64,000 bases of DNA from Pseudomonas sp. MPC6 (GCF_006094435.1 NZ_CP034783.1:6661001-6725000); one strand, 5' to 3'; positions 18,796 through 28,577 are shown, numbered from the stretch's first letter. Notes: generated by a model not told the origin, from the sequence alone. Translations and numbers: made by a program.

Positions 18796-19998
18796 ATGTC
18801 TGAGTCCTCCTTTTCCCCCGCCCTCAGTGGCGACGTAAAGCGTCAACAACTCTCCCGATTCATCCTCATCACCTGCATTTCGCTGATCAGCTTCTTCCCG
18901 ATCAATATTCTCCTGCCCTCATTCCCCGCCCTGGCCGCAAGGTTCAACACGCCCACCGCAGACGTCGCACTCTCCATCAGTTTGTTCACCCTGGTCTTTT
19001 CACTTTCCCAACTGGTCGCCGGCCCGCTCTCGGATAAATGGGGACGCAAGGAAGTCCTGCTGGGCTGCATCACGCTGTCAATCCTGGGTGCGATGGGTTG
19101 CGCCCTGGCGTCGGATTACCTGACCTTCCTGATGTTTCGCTCGGTGCAAGCCATGGGCTGTGGTTTCTTCGTACTGGGTCATGCGCTGGTGGAAGACCTG
19201 TTCGATGAACAGGATAGAGCCCGAGTGAGGCTCTACTACATGACCTTGAGCGGTTCCTTTGTCGCGCTGTCGCCGTTGATAGGTTCATGGTTGCAAACCA
19301 CATTTGGCTGGCAGGGAAGCTTCTACGGGTTTGCGCTGATGGCGCTCGGAATGTTGATCCATGCGTTCTGCATTCTGCCTTCCAAGGCGGCCAGCCCGCC
19401 CCGAGCCGGCCTATCAATCATCGACACGCTGAAAGCCGTCGCCGGCAATCGAGACTTCCTGCGCTACTGGTGGATCGCCGCGTTGGTATTCACCTGTTAT
19501 TTCGCCTTGATCAGTGTGACGCCGCTGATTTTCATGGACGCGTTGAAGCTGTCCGAATACCAGTACGCGCTGGTGCTGATGGTGTACGGGGCGGCCTATC
19601 TCCTTGGCGGCGTTGCTGCCTCGTTTTTGCAGAAACACATCCCGCTGTCCCGGCAAATCAACATTGGCCTCGGACTGCTCGGCGTCGCAGGCGTGCTGCT
19701 AACGCTGGTCGTCAGCTATGAGGCCATCACCACCTTGACCTTGCTCATACCGATGCTGATCAGCGCCCTGGCCGTCACCCTGGTTCGGCCAGCCGCCATT
19801 TCTGCAGCAATGCTGTTGTTTTCAAGCAGCGCAGGTACTGCAGCATCAGCGGGCAACAGCATCATGTTCCTGACCGCCGCCGTCAGTAGCGCCGCCCTTG
19901 CGCAAGCCGGTAGCCATTTGCTGATGACGATTGCTGTCAGCTTCATCGTTTTCGGCCTCTGGGGTTGGCTGACGAATGGCAGGATATCTTCACCGTAG
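18796..19998 (+). CDS. MFS transporter, Bcr/CflA-type
   Basis: A 400-residue major facilitator with about twelve hydrophobic segments. The loop between segments 2 and 3 carries the MFS motif DKWGRKEVLLG, and the order of motifs fits the drug:H+ antiporter (Bcr/CflA) group. It would export small hydrophobic compounds across the inner membrane; the substrate cannot be told. Start preceded by a CGGAAA stretch. It stands alone with its own gap on both sides. Confidence 0.85.
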   Translation: MSESSFSPALSGDVKRQQLSRFILITCISLISFFPINILLPSFPALAARFNTPTADVALSISLFTLVFSLSQLVAGPLSDKWGRKEVLLGCITLSILGAMGCALASDYLTFLMFRSVQAMGCGFFVLGHALVEDLFDEQDRARVRLYYMTLSGSFVALSPLIGSWLQTTFGWQGSFYGFALMALGMLIHAFCILPSKAASPPRAGLSIIDTLKAVAGNRDFLRYWWIAALVFTCYFALISVTPLIFMDALKLSEYQYALVLMVYGAAYLLGGVAASFLQKHIPLSRQINIGLGLLGVAGVLLTLVVSYEAITTLTLLIPMLISALAVTLVRPAAISAAMLLFSSSAGTAASAGNSIMFLTAAVSSAALAQAGSHLLMTIAVSFIVFGLWGWLTNGRISSP

Positions 19999-20242
19999 GA
20001 GCAATCGAGCGTCGACCACTGCTCCTACAGGTATACGGGCATTCCCTCCTGACGCCAGCCGTGTAGAATCGCGACATTCATCGCCAGTCATCCCCCGGCG
20101 GGTTTATGAGCTCAAGCTGAAGCGCGCGGCGATCCCGCAAAGTTATCGGCAACTTCCGGACACACGGCCATTTCTGAGTGTTCCAGACGTCAATAGAAGC
20201 TCACTTCCCTTTTGATACCTGATTAGCCGCCCGGAGTGCTTC

Positions 20243-22084
20243 ATGCCTGATTACCGCTCGAAAACATCCACCCACGGCCGTAACATGGCCGGTGCCCGCG
20301 CATTGTGGCGCGCCACGGGGATGAAAGATGACGACTTCAAAAAGCCGATCATCGCCATTTCCAACTCCTTCACCCAGTTCGTCCCGGGCCATGTGCACCT
20401 CAAGGACCTGGGCCAGCTGGTCGCCCGCGAGATCGAACGCGCTGGCGGTGTGGCAAAAGAATTCAACACCATCGCCGTGGATGACGGCATCGCCATGGGT
20501 CACGACGGCATGCTGTATTCGCTGCCGAGCCGCGAGATCATCGCCGACTCCGTCGAATACATGGTCAACGCCCACTGCGCCGATGCGATCGTCTGCATCT
20601 CCAACTGCGACAAGATCACCCCTGGCATGCTGATGGCTGCGTTGCGCCTGAACATCCCGGTGATCTTCGTCTCCGGCGGCCCGATGGAAGCCGGCAAGAC
20701 CAAACTGGCCAGCCACGGTCTCGACCTGGTCGACGCCATGGTGATCGCCGCCGACTCCAGCGCTTCTGACGAGAAAGTCGCTGAGTACGAGCGCAGCGCC
20801 TGTCCGACCTGCGGCTCGTGCTCCGGCATGTTCACCGCCAACTCGATGAACTGCCTGGTTGAAGCCCTGGGCCTGGCATTGCCGGGCAACGGTTCCACCC
20901 TGGCCACCCACAGCGACCGCGAACAGTTGTTCCTGCAGGCCGGCCGCACCATCGTCGAGCTGTGCAAGCGTTACTACAACGACAACGACGAGTCGGTATT
21001 GCCGCGCAACATCGCCAACTTCAAGGCGTTCGAAAACGCCATGACCCTGGATATCGCCATGGGCGGTTCCACCAACACCATTCTGCACTTGCTGGCCGCG
21101 GCCCAGGAAGCCGAGATCGATTTCGACCTGCGCGACATCGACCGCCTCTCCCGTCACGTGCCGCAATTGTGCAAAGTTGCGCCGAACATCCAGAAGTACC
21201 ACATGGAAGACGTGCACCGTGCCGGCGGGATCTTCAGCATCCTCGGTTCGCTGGCCCGTGGCGGCCTGCTGCACACCGACCTGCCGACCGTGCACAGCAA
21301 GACCCTGGCCGAAGGCATCGCCAAGTGGGACATCACCCAGACCGACGACGAAGCGGTGCATCACTTCTTCAAGGCCGGCCCTGCGGGCATCCCGACGCAA
21401 ACTGCGTTCAGCCAGTCGACCCGTTGGGAAACTTTGGACGACGACCGTGAAAACGGCTGCATCCGCAGTGTCGAACACGCTTACTCGAAAGAAGGCGGCC
21501 TGGCCGTTCTCTACGGCAACATCGCGCTCGACGGCTGCGTGGTGAAAACCGCCGGCGTCGACGAGTCGATCCATGTCTTCGAAGGCAACGCGAAGATCTT
21601 CGAAAGCCAGGACAGCGCCGTACGCGGCATCCTCGCCGATGAAGTGAAGGCCGGCGACATCGTGATCATCCGTTACGAAGGCCCGAAAGGCGGCCCGGGC
21701 ATGCAGGAAATGCTGTACCCGACGTCCTACCTGAAATCCAAAGGCCTGGGCAAAGCCTGCGCCCTGCTCACCGATGGCCGTTTCTCCGGCGGCACCTCGG
21801 GCCTGTCCATCGGCCATGCTTCGCCGGAAGCGGCTGCTGGCGGCGCGATAGGTCTGGTGCAGGACGGCGACAAGGTTTTGATCGACATTCCGAACCGTTC
21901 GATCAACCTGCTGATCAGCGATGAAGAGATGGCTGGGCGTCGTGCCGAGCAGGATCAGAAGGGCTGGAAGCCGGTGGAGAAGCGTCCGCGTAAGGTGACT
22001 ACCGCATTGAAGGCCTATGCCTTGCTGGCGACCAGTGCCGACAAGGGTGCTGTGCGTAACAAGGCGATGCTTGATGGGCTGTAA
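20243..22084 (+). CDS. ilvD: Dihydroxy-acid dehydratase
   Basis: IlvD dehydrates dihydroxy-acids in isoleucine and valine synthesis. The 613-residue protein has iron-sulfur cluster cysteines in [10 protein letters not shown] and in [18 protein letters not shown], plus the C-terminal [14 protein letters not shown]. Length is that of the E. coli type [4Fe-4S] enzyme. A rho-independent terminator follows 20 bases after the stop. ilvA, which feeds the same pathway, is also in this window at 49.7 kb. Confidence 0.98.
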   Translation: MPDYRSKTSTHGRNMAGARALWRATGMKDDDFKKPIIAISNSFTQFVPGHVHLKDLGQLVAREIERAGGVAKEFNTIAVDDGIAMGHDGMLYSLPSREIIADSVEYMVNAHCADAIVCISNCDKITPGMLMAALRLNIPVIFVSGGPMEAGKTKLASHGLDLVDAMVIAADSSASDEKVAEYERSACPTCGSCSGMFTANSMNCLVEALGLALPGNGSTLATHSDREQLFLQAGRTIVELCKRYYNDNDESVLPRNIANFKAFENAMTLDIAMGGSTNTILHLLAAAQEAEIDFDLRDIDRLSRHVPQLCKVAPNIQKYHMEDVHRAGGIFSILGSLARGGLLHTDLPTVHSKTLAEGIAKWDITQTDDEAVHHFFKAGPAGIPTQTAFSQSTRWETLDDDRENGCIRSVEHAYSKEGGLAVLYGNIALDGCVVKTAGVDESIHVFEGNAKIFESQDSAVRGILADEVKAGDIVIIRYEGPKGGPGMQEMLYPTSYLKSKGLGKACALLTDGRFSGGTSGLSIGHASPEAAAGGAIGLVQDGDKVLIDIPNRSINLLISDEEMAGRRAEQDQKGWKPVEKRPRKVTTALKAYALLATSADKGAVRNKAMLDGL

Positions 22085-22103
22085 GCGTCAGTTATCGCAA
22101 TAA

Positions 22104-22135
22104 AAATGCCCCGCCAAGTGCGGGGTATTTTTTTG
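22104..22135. terminator. Rho-independent terminator after ilvD
   Basis: Stem ATGCCCCGC / GCGGGGTAT with loop CAAGT, flanked by A-tract and T-tract, so it can end transcription from both sides. A nearly identical hairpin lies at 24968-24999, at the other end of the PAAR module. Confidence 0.9.
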
Positions 22136-22228
22136 GGCGCAATTATTATTCAACTACCTCCGCCGTTAATTCTTCTAACTTACCAACGTAAAGCAAACTC
22201 CAGAGGGCAAATTCAGGGCTAAGCGTCA

Positions 22229-22603
22229 TCACTTGTCGGAGCTGGAAATAAACGCAGCCTGCCCGAGATATAGAAATGCCAATAATGTCGGTCCCAGAAT
22301 TGCCGCATCAAACCAAACCTTGTCGCTGGGGTGCTATAACGAAGTAAACAATACAGGGGACATAACTATCAACCCCATTATTAACATTACCGAAACAATA
22401 CGCCTGCGACGTAACCCGGTAGCTCTGGGCGTATTTAGCGCCGCCAAACCGAGACCAGCGGTCCCTGACCATATGAATGTACTCATTATTATGCCAAAGG
22501 CTTCCCCAGACATCATAAGGAACGAGGTTAGCAGAGCCAATCCAAAGGCAGGGAGGGCACCTCCAACTATGTAAATAGTTGCCCAAAGAATGCGTATCAC
22601 CAT
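22229..22603 (-). pseudogene. Small membrane protein gene interrupted by in-frame amber stop
   Basis: The start at 22603 (with GGAGCAGA upstream) opens an 89-residue hydrophobic protein ending at a TAG at 22334-22336. Reading on in the same frame gives HPSDKVWFDAAILGPTLLAF and more, another membrane segment, to a TGA at 22229. The whole would be about 123 codons with four hydrophobic stretches, so the TAG probably truncates an older protein. The region is visibly richer in A and T than its neighbours. It is the third gene of the PAAR-linked operon; its role is unknown and an immunity function is only a possibility. Confidence 0.6.
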
Positions 22604-22734
22604 CTACTTCTGCTCCATAAAGACACTTTGCTTAGATGAGTAATCTCTCGGCCAGACGAACGTTTCACGTCTCGGATAAACCGAAAATTTATTTTGGCCG
22701 GAATCAATGCTGCGACTATTTATGAGGCGCAGTC

Positions 22735-23352
22735 TCATGGACTTCCCCATGGAGTGGCAAGTTGTAACGTAATGAGGTAACGCTCTTCTGTGGGACGCTT
22801 ATCGTCCCTGAAGCGATTAACTCCCAGCATTACCTGATACTTGTCGTCAGCTCGCCAGTAAGCAGTGCCGCCAATGTTCACGTCTCGTAATCTGGCACGC
22901 CATTGAGGAGTATCGGCAAACGACGGAAAGTCATTGAGCCGGATTGGCATCCAACCCCCTTGGCGCCATTGGTCCTGCAGATCCAACAGAACCTTGAGCG
23001 TGTCGTCGAGCAGGAGAGGCTCGATCTGTGGGGACATACGGAGACTGCTGACTAACCCGTCACTATCGAAACTAACCGTGAAAAAGCGAGCTAACGGAGT
23101 CACAAACCCGTATTGCGGCTCCAGGAAACGAAGACGAGAATCCGACTTTGGTAATCTTCCCCAAAAATGGCCGGGAATGGCCGGATCGATCACAGCGCTC
23201 GAGCGCTGTCGCATCGCTTCCCAAGGCTCGCCAATCATCAGCGCAATCTCAGGTTCGCCCGAAAGCGCTCGAACCATCGAGAAGATCAACAGAGCTGCGC
23301 CGGCGAGTAACAAAATCCCACGTCGCCAACCAACGCGTCGCCGCAAAATCAT
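22735..23352 (-). CDS. Membrane-anchored protein, candidate immunity protein
   Basis: A 205-residue protein with one N-terminal membrane segment after a basic start (MILRRRVGWRRG, then hydrophobic to about residue 30) and a soluble part that would face the periplasm. I recognise no domain. Its start overlaps the stop of the PAAR protein in ATGA, so it is translated together with it. That coupling, small size and periplasmic-side location are those expected of an immunity protein protecting against a periplasm-acting or membrane-crossing cargo. This is inference from context only. Confidence 0.7.
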   Translation of the reverse strand: MILRRRVGWRRGILLLAGAALLIFSMVRALSGEPEIALMIGEPWEAMRQRSSAVIDPAIPGHFWGRLPKSDSRLRFLEPQYGFVTPLARFFTVSFDSDGLVSSLRMSPQIEPLLLDDTLKVLLDLQDQWRQGGWMPIRLNDFPSFADTPQWRARLRDVNIGGTAYWRADDKYQVMLGVNRFRDDKRPTEERYLITLQLATPWGSP

Positions 23353-24824
23353 CGCACGCCTCGACCTGCGGCAATGTCCAGAATCGCCTCTTCGATTAAA
23401 TGGCGATCAGAACGCCGCAGTAGCTGATCAAACTGCGATGCGGCCTTAAGCACAAACGACATGCGCTGATCAATATCGGCCAAATTGGCGAAATGCTCAC
23501 TGCTGAAACCCACGGTGCGACCGTCTTCGCTGGGATAGCACTGGCTGGCCAAGGTAAGTTCGACAGCGGCTGCAGCACCAGGTGGAATGCCTGTGACAAA
23601 AGCGAACTGATTTCTGCGCAGTAGAGTTACCAGTAGTTCGTCGCTGTACATTACCGGTTGCAGGATGTTTTGCTGTTCGTGCCAAGCCAGATGCACAACA
23701 CTTTCGGTGATATTACCAACCTCAATGGCTTGGAAAGCTTGCAGGATTTCCTTGTAGTCATAGCCGAACTTCAACTTCTCCTGCTCAATCGGCCACAGGA
23801 CCGGATACTGATCATGCCCATAAATTTTTTGACGTGATTCCAGGCAAGTCTTAAGCGCCTGCAGCCCACGCTCCTTGTAAAAAGCATGCAACGGAAATAC
23901 ATCCAGAAACAGCGTGGTATTGCCCAGCGCCAGCATGTCGTGAACAAACAGGAGTTGCTTCTGCACGAGCGACAACGGTTCGTTCGGGCTCCGCACGTCG
24001 AGCCACCACGTCGGGTTGTTGCGGCGGGCTTGCTCGTAATCCCGTTCAGCCTGCTCAAGCTCCCGCGCTCTCGCCTGCTGCTGACTCTTACTGGCCCATC
24101 CGAACAAGCCAGCGGGCCGTCTCCTAAGCGCCTCCACCCGGCGTAGTTTCGCTTCCTGTTCCGCATCGATCTTTTCGATCGAATCAGCGGCATGCAACAA
24201 ACCACATCCCACCTGCTTGGAGGCGAACGCCGCGAGGCCCGCCCATTGGAAACGCTGATCCTCAACCCACATATTGGCGTACGCCGCATTGATCGCGCGA
24301 TTACGCGCCTTTGGGTCGGCAATCAGAATGCCACCTGGCGCCACGACGGCCTCGGCTCTTTGCTGGTAGCTACGCCACAGGTTCTGGCAGATGACCCCCG
24401 GCAACTCGCTGAAAGACGGTGTTGCGGGGCTCTTGGCAGGTGCAAATCCGGTGGGGGGCGATTTGACTGTCGGTTGTCGCGCTTGGGCCGGCGACGCGAG
24501 TTGAGCGCCGGCTCGGGCAGTCGGCGCAGCGTTGCCTACGTCGATCTGTTGGCTCCTCATGGTCTGATTGGCAATCAACTTGGGCGGTGGATCGCACTTG
24601 CACTTGCAGAGGTCGCCATCCAGGGCGGGCTTGAGTCCATCCCACTCCTCCGACAGGCGTGGGCCGACGCACATGATTGTCCCCGTGCTGTCGCATTCCG
24701 GGCATTTGACTTCATCGCCTTCGCGGGCAATGGCCTGGCCATTGATGCTGCCACGACGCCAACCGCTGACGACCGTGCCGCCGACGGTGGTTTTGGCCCC
24801 GACGGTGATGTTGTAGCGCTTCAT
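23349..24824 (-). CDS. PAAR-domain protein, putative type VI secretion effector
   Basis: A 491-residue protein whose N-terminus is a PAAR-like tip domain (about residues 1-90: repeated GxxT/S-G turns such as TTVGGTVVSGW and GQAIAREGDEVKCPECDSTG, and cysteines in CKCKC). A Pro/Ala/Ser linker (about 95-145) leads to a helical C-terminal domain of about 340 residues with RNRAINAAYANMWVEDQRFQ and NPTWWLDVRSP. No toxin motif is recognised; it may be related to DUF2515-type domains, with low confidence. PAAR proteins cap the VgrG spike, so the C-terminal part is likely delivered cargo. AAGGA lies nine bases before the ATG. No other T6SS gene is in the window. Confidence 0.8.
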   Translation of the reverse strand: MKRYNITVGAKTTVGGTVVSGWRRGSINGQAIAREGDEVKCPECDSTGTIMCVGPRLSEEWDGLKPALDGDLCKCKCDPPPKLIANQTMRSQQIDVGNAAPTARAGAQLASPAQARQPTVKSPPTGFAPAKSPATPSFSELPGVICQNLWRSYQQRAEAVVAPGGILIADPKARNRAINAAYANMWVEDQRFQWAGLAAFASKQVGCGLLHAADSIEKIDAEQEAKLRRVEALRRRPAGLFGWASKSQQQARARELEQAERDYEQARRNNPTWWLDVRSPNEPLSLVQKQLLFVHDMLALGNTTLFLDVFPLHAFYKERGLQALKTCLESRQKIYGHDQYPVLWPIEQEKLKFGYDYKEILQAFQAIEVGNITESVVHLAWHEQQNILQPVMYSDELLVTLLRRNQFAFVTGIPPGAAAAVELTLASQCYPSEDGRTVGFSSEHFANLADIDQRMSFVLKAASQFDQLLRRSDRHLIEEAILDIAAGRGVR

Positions 24825-24967
24825 GCGAAATGTGTCCTTGTCAGATCGAAAGGACGCAAGTTAGAAGAGGCGAAGTGGAGGAAGAATCAGATGCTTCTTT
24901 GATTGATGTAGGGCATTTCTGAAAATGAGGCTGGATGGTCGTCGGTATGCTGGCGATAAAGCGAGGG

Positions 24968-24999
24968 AATGCCCCGCCAAGTGCGGGGCATTTTTTTTG
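24968..24999. terminator. Terminator hairpin, second copy
   Basis: Perfect stem AATGCCCCGC / GCGGGGCATT with loop CAAGT and a run of eight T. It sits 7 bases after the stop of the DUF6124 gene on the minus strand side and copies the ilvD terminator almost base for base. Confidence 0.85.
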
Positions 25000-25005
25000 C
25001 CCGGG

Positions 25006-25293
25006 TTATTCCTGCGGGTCGAGGTTATCCAGCGCCTGATTCACCGCCAGCTCGCCCAACATGATGACCTGGGCAATCCCCAGCATCGTGCTGCGTTGAG
25101 AGCCTTCCAGCAGGCCGGCGAAATCGCTGGCCATGACATTGGCCGAGGCGAGGGATTCGCAGGCGTGCGCCAACAGGGTTTCGGTGTCGAGGCCCGGTGC
25201 GATGACGAATGTTCGGCTGGGTTTGCGCGGGGTGGCGTTGATGTGGGCTGACAGGTTTTCGGTGTCCGGCGGATCAGGGGTAATTTTCAGCAT
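25006..25293 (-). CDS. DUF6124 family protein
   Basis: A 95-residue cytoplasmic protein of a family that is common in fluorescent pseudomonads and, as far as I recall, not outside them. The C-terminal half (TLLAHACESLASANVMASDFAGLLEGSQR, given here only as a region at residues 40-68) is the conserved part. Function is unknown. The ATG at 25293 follows an AGGAG site that lies just below a stable hairpin in the leader. The terminator at 24968-24999 follows the stop. Confidence 0.85.
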   Translation of the reverse strand: MLKITPDPPDTENLSAHINATPRKPSRTFVIAPGLDTETLLAHACESLASANVMASDFAGLLEGSQRSTMLGIAQVIMLGELAVNQALDNLDPQE

Positions 25294-25620
25294 CGATGAT
25301 TCTCCTGGAAGTAAGGAGCTATCACCTTCGCTACCAAACGAAAGGTGGCAGCCATACGCAGGTTGGTAGACCGGTCCAGGGAGCCGGCGCGCTCGAAAGC
25401 GCCCTACGCATGACCACCATAAAAGCAGGAACGAAAAAAACCTGCCAAGGTGCAGTCATGCGCCTGGAAGAACCGGGCTACCAAACCCGATCGCTGATGG
25501 GCAGCGACGCTGAGAAGATAAAACCCGCCAAACAGGCGCACAAGTCGGCGAATTCTGAAGTAGTCGTAGTCCCTTACGCAAGAACGTGCAGGTTGCGACT
25601 GTAGGAAGAAGTTGATCAAG
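25294..25620 (-). promoter_or_regulatory. Long structured 5' leader of the DUF6124 gene (candidate)
   Basis: About 330 bases upstream of DUF6124 hold no convincing gene but several hairpins on the transcribed strand. One pairs CACCTTTCG with CGAAGGTG around TTTGGTAG (25323-25347), 30 bases before the start. Another is GCGCT-TTCG-AGCGC (25389-25402). A T-tract flanked by CAGG/CCTG lies near 25435. Short frames on both strands stay open here, which may reflect strong conservation of the DNA and not coding. A regulatory leader is inferred. Confidence 0.4.
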
Positions 25621-25649
25621 CAGAGGCTTTCATTGCACCGACTGGCCCT

Positions 25650-25819
25650 TTCGCGAGCAAGCCCGCTCCCACAATGGGTCTTCAGTGCACATGCTATGTG
25701 TGAATAACCGGGATCAACTGTAGGAGCGAGCTTGCTCGCGATGAACGCAACGACGCCGCGTTAAATCAGACAGTACGCGTTATCGTTAACGACCATCGCG
25801 AGCAAGCTCGCTCCTACAG
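25650..25819. repeat. Three REP palindromes
   Basis: One GCGAGCAAGCCCGCTCCCAC copy at 25652, then an inverted pair of the GCGAGCTTGCTCGC type (25719-25741 and 25794-25819). They lie downstream of the phosphorylcholine phosphatase gene. Confidence 0.85.
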
Positions 25820-25833
25820 TGAAATCTAAACCC

Positions 25834-26889
25834 TTACTGGATCTCTTGCGGCGTCACGATCACCCAGTTCTTGTCCGCCGTCACCGGCAACCCTTCCTTG
25901 GCCTGGGCCGCGGCGTTCTTGGCCATCATGCCTTGGATCTGGGTCATGTACTTGTCCTTGCGGTTGACCCACAAGTGGATGCCACCCTTGGCCACGTCGA
26001 CGCCGTGGAACAGCATGTAGCCGTCGCTGGTTGGGGTATCGCCGCCGACCAGGACCGGTTTTTTCCACTCGTCGATGTAGGTCAGGATCGCTGCGTGCTT
26101 GCCGGCCATCCAGGTTGCCGGGGTCCACAGGTACGGGGTCAGTTCCAGGCCGAGGTTGGCTTGCTCGTCATACTTGCCGGCAGTGATCTGCTTGCGCGCC
26201 GTGGTCAATTCACCGGTCTTGGGGTCCTTGAGCAGCATCGACACGCCGATCACGTTTTGCGGTTTGACGTTGTAGCCGTACTTCGGATCGGCCGCGACCA
26301 TGCGCACCAGCTCTTCGGAGGCGGCGGTCATCACGTAGACCTCGATGCCGTTCTCCATCAGTTTGCTGTAGAGCTCTTGCTGGCCGGTGAAAATCTTCGG
26401 CGGGTTGACGTCGAGTTTCTTGACCACGTCGCCTTCGTAATAGGTCGCTGGCACCGGTTTGCCGGAGGCCATCAATTCATCGACGTAGCCCTTGAGTTCC
26501 TGGAGCGTGAAGCCGGAGAACACTTGGGCGACCCATGGGTAGCAGACCATGTCGTCAAGTTCGCAGAGGCGATAGTAGTAGCTGAACAGACTTTCCTTGT
26601 GCTCGGCGGTGTCCTTGAACGGAATCAGTTTCAGAGAGGGATCGAGTTTGTCGCGGGTGATCAGGCCCTTGTTTTCCATGAACGGCAGCAACGACTCTTC
26701 AAGGTCGTAGCGGTAACTGGTGTTGTCCATGTCGAACACCGCGTAGTTACCCTTGTTGGCGTTGGCGGCGATCATCGCGTCCAGCGCCTTGGCCTGATCA
26801 GCTGGCCAGTGTTTCAGATCCGTGGCGAGTACCTGGCCGGCAAGGCCCAGGCAAAGTGCTGCAACCAGAAATTTCGGTGCAAATCTCAT
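25834..26889 (-). CDS. pchP: Phosphorylcholine phosphatase
   Basis: A periplasmic HAD-superfamily phosphatase that releases choline from phosphorylcholine, as in P. aeruginosa PchP. The 351-codon protein from ATG 26889 has a signal peptide (to VLA-T, about residue 22). HAD motif I is FDMDNTSY, with the two catalytic aspartates; motif II is VMTAAS; GGDTPTSDGYM is the C-terminal acidic motif. GGGAG precedes this start; an upstream in-frame ATG at 26928 would place 13 residues before the signal peptide and is unlikely. Single gene, divergent from the cystine symporter. Confidence 0.9.
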   Translation of the reverse strand: MRFAPKFLVAALCLGLAGQVLATDLKHWPADQAKALDAMIAANANKGNYAVFDMDNTSYRYDLEESLLPFMENKGLITRDKLDPSLKLIPFKDTAEHKESLFSYYYRLCELDDMVCYPWVAQVFSGFTLQELKGYVDELMASGKPVPATYYEGDVVKKLDVNPPKIFTGQQELYSKLMENGIEVYVMTAASEELVRMVAADPKYGYNVKPQNVIGVSMLLKDPKTGELTTARKQITAGKYDEQANLGLELTPYLWTPATWMAGKHAAILTYIDEWKKPVLVGGDTPTSDGYMLFHGVDVAKGGIHLWVNRKDKYMTQIQGMMAKNAAAQAKEGLPVTADKNWVIVTPQEIQ

Positions 26890-27130
26890 CGTCAAATCTC
26901 CCTGATTCAAAGAGATCGACGCTAACAAATAAGTGTGACGTTCCTCGCCTGTCAGCGACCGCCAACGTGCCTATCGCGCCAGCTGCATCCCCAAGAGCGA
27001 CATGCGCTTATTCCCAAAACGACAGTTAACAGACATTTTTGATATTAATTCATTGGAAATCAAGCTGTTAGGCTTGCCGGTTCGCAGCTGCCCCGGAAGG
27101 TGGCTGGCACAAGTCTTTATCGGAGTTCTC

Positions 27131-28522
27131 ATGAATCTGCCGCTGATCCTCAATCTGCTGGTGTTCCTCGTATTACTTTTTGGCTTGGCACAAACCCGCC
27201 ACACCACTTGGAGCCTGGCGAAAAAAGTCCTGTTGGCGCTGACGCTGGGTGTGGGTTTCGGTGTCGCTCTGCACGCGATTTACGGTGCCGGCAACCCTGT
27301 GCTGAAGGCCTCGATCAGCTGGTTCGATCTGGTGGGCAACGGTTATGTGCAGTTGCTGCAAATGATCGTGATCCCGCTGGTGTTCGCCTCGATCCTCAGT
27401 GCCGTGGCCCGTCTGCACAACGCATCGTCCCTGGGCAAGATCAGTTTCCTGACCATCGGCACGCTGTTGTTCACCACGGCCATCGCCGCGCTGATCGGTA
27501 TCGGCCTGACCAACCTCTTTGGCCTGACCGCCGAAGGCCTGGTGGCCGGCACTCAGGAAATGGCCCGGCTGCAAACGATCCAGAGCGACTATGCGGGCAA
27601 GGTCGCGGACCTGAATGTGCCGCAGCTGTTGCTGTCGTTCATCCCGCAGAACCCGTTCGCCGACCTGGCGCGGGCCAAGCCGACGTCGATCATCAGCGTG
27701 GTGATCTTCGCGGCGTTCCTTGGGGTCGCGGCGCTGCAACTGCTGAAGGATGATGTTGAGAAAGGTCAGAAAGTGATCAACGCTATCGACACCCTGCAAG
27801 CCTGGGTGATGCGCCTGGTGCGCCTGGTGATGAAGTTGACGCCATACGGTGTATTGGCGTTGATGACCAAAGTGGTCGCCGGTTCCAACCTGCAGGACAT
27901 CATCAAGCTCGGCAGTTTCGTGTTGGTTTCCTACATCGGCCTGGGGCTGATGTTCGTGGTGCATGGTCTGTTGGTCTCGGCGGCCGGGATCAACCCGCTG
28001 CGCTTCTTCCGCAAGATCTGGCCGGTGCTGACGTTTGCCTTCACCAGCCGTTCGAGTGCCGCGACCATTCCGCTGAGCATCGAAGCGCAGACCAGCCGCC
28101 TGGGTATTCCACAGTCCATCGCCAGTTTTGCCGCCTCGTTTGGTGCGACCATTGGCCAGAATGGCTGTGCCGGTCTGTACCCGGCGATGTTGGCGGTGAT
28201 GGTGGCGCCGACCGTGGGCATCAACCCGCTGGACCCGCTGTGGATCGCGACATTGGTGGCGATTGTGACGCTGAGCTCGGCCGGGGTGGCCGGGGTCGGT
28301 GGTGGTGCGACGTTTGCCGCGTTGATCGTGTTGCCGGCGATGGGGTTGCCAGTGTCACTGGTGGCGCTGCTGATTTCGGTCGAGCCGCTGATTGATATGG
28401 GGCGTACAGCGCTGAATGTCAGTGGTTCGATTGCGGCGGGGGCGATTACCAGTCAGGTGATGCAGCAGACGGATAAAGCGTTGCTGGGTGCGGATGAGCA
28501 TTCGGCGTTGGCTCACGCCTGA
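27131..28522 (+). CDS. tcyP: L-cystine symporter, TcyP/YdjN type
   Basis: A dicarboxylate/amino acid:cation symporter (DAACS family). From ATG 27131 it has 463 residues, the same length as E. coli YdjN, which takes up L-cystine. Several hydrophobic segments are evident, and the substrate-site region reads [19 protein letters not shown] followed by [10 protein letters not shown]. Upstream in-frame starts as far as 27002 would add a non-hydrophobic tail and are rejected. Its 3' end (28412-28517) is copied at 29412-29517. Confidence 0.88.
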   Translation: MNLPLILNLLVFLVLLFGLAQTRHTTWSLAKKVLLALTLGVGFGVALHAIYGAGNPVLKASISWFDLVGNGYVQLLQMIVIPLVFASILSAVARLHNASSLGKISFLTIGTLLFTTAIAALIGIGLTNLFGLTAEGLVAGTQEMARLQTIQSDYAGKVADLNVPQLLLSFIPQNPFADLARAKPTSIISVVIFAAFLGVAALQLLKDDVEKGQKVINAIDTLQAWVMRLVRLVMKLTPYGVLALMTKVVAGSNLQDIIKLGSFVLVSYIGLGLMFVVHGLLVSAAGINPLRFFRKIWPVLTFAFTSRSSAATIPLSIEAQTSRLGIPQSIASFAASFGATIGQNGCAGLYPAMLAVMVAPTVGINPLDPLWIATLVAIVTLSSAGVAGVGGGATFAALIVLPAMGLPVSLVALLISVEPLIDMGRTALNVSGSIAAGAITSQVMQQTDKALLGADEHSALAHA

Positions 28523-28577
28523 GTGTTTTGTTGCTTGAGCGGGCCTCATCGCATTGCTTTCAGGCCCTCTCAAACCT

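Noticed and set aside
19994..20035. REP pair between the MFS gene and ilvD
   Set aside because: CGTAGGAGCAATCGAGCG and a later GCTCCTACAG share only the outer ends with REPs; the palindromic core is absent, so it is at most a decayed copy.
20201..21817. A long open frame on the minus strand opposite ilvD (538 codons)
   Set aside because: It is antisense to a certain gene and arises from GC-rich third positions. Its translation is low-complexity (Gly, Val, His, Gln rich) without domains. The same holds for long frames opposite mutM/HDOD, ptsP and the permease gene.
22735..24824. Prophage tail or pyocin genes as the source of the PAAR protein
   Set aside because: No tail, lysis, integrase or phage regulator genes are present; the three genes stand alone between core genes.
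25296..25620. Small genes of 102 (plus) and 71 (minus) codons before DUF6124
   Set aside because: Neither has a good ribosome site or a recognisable domain, and they overlap on opposite strands. Structured leader DNA explains them better.
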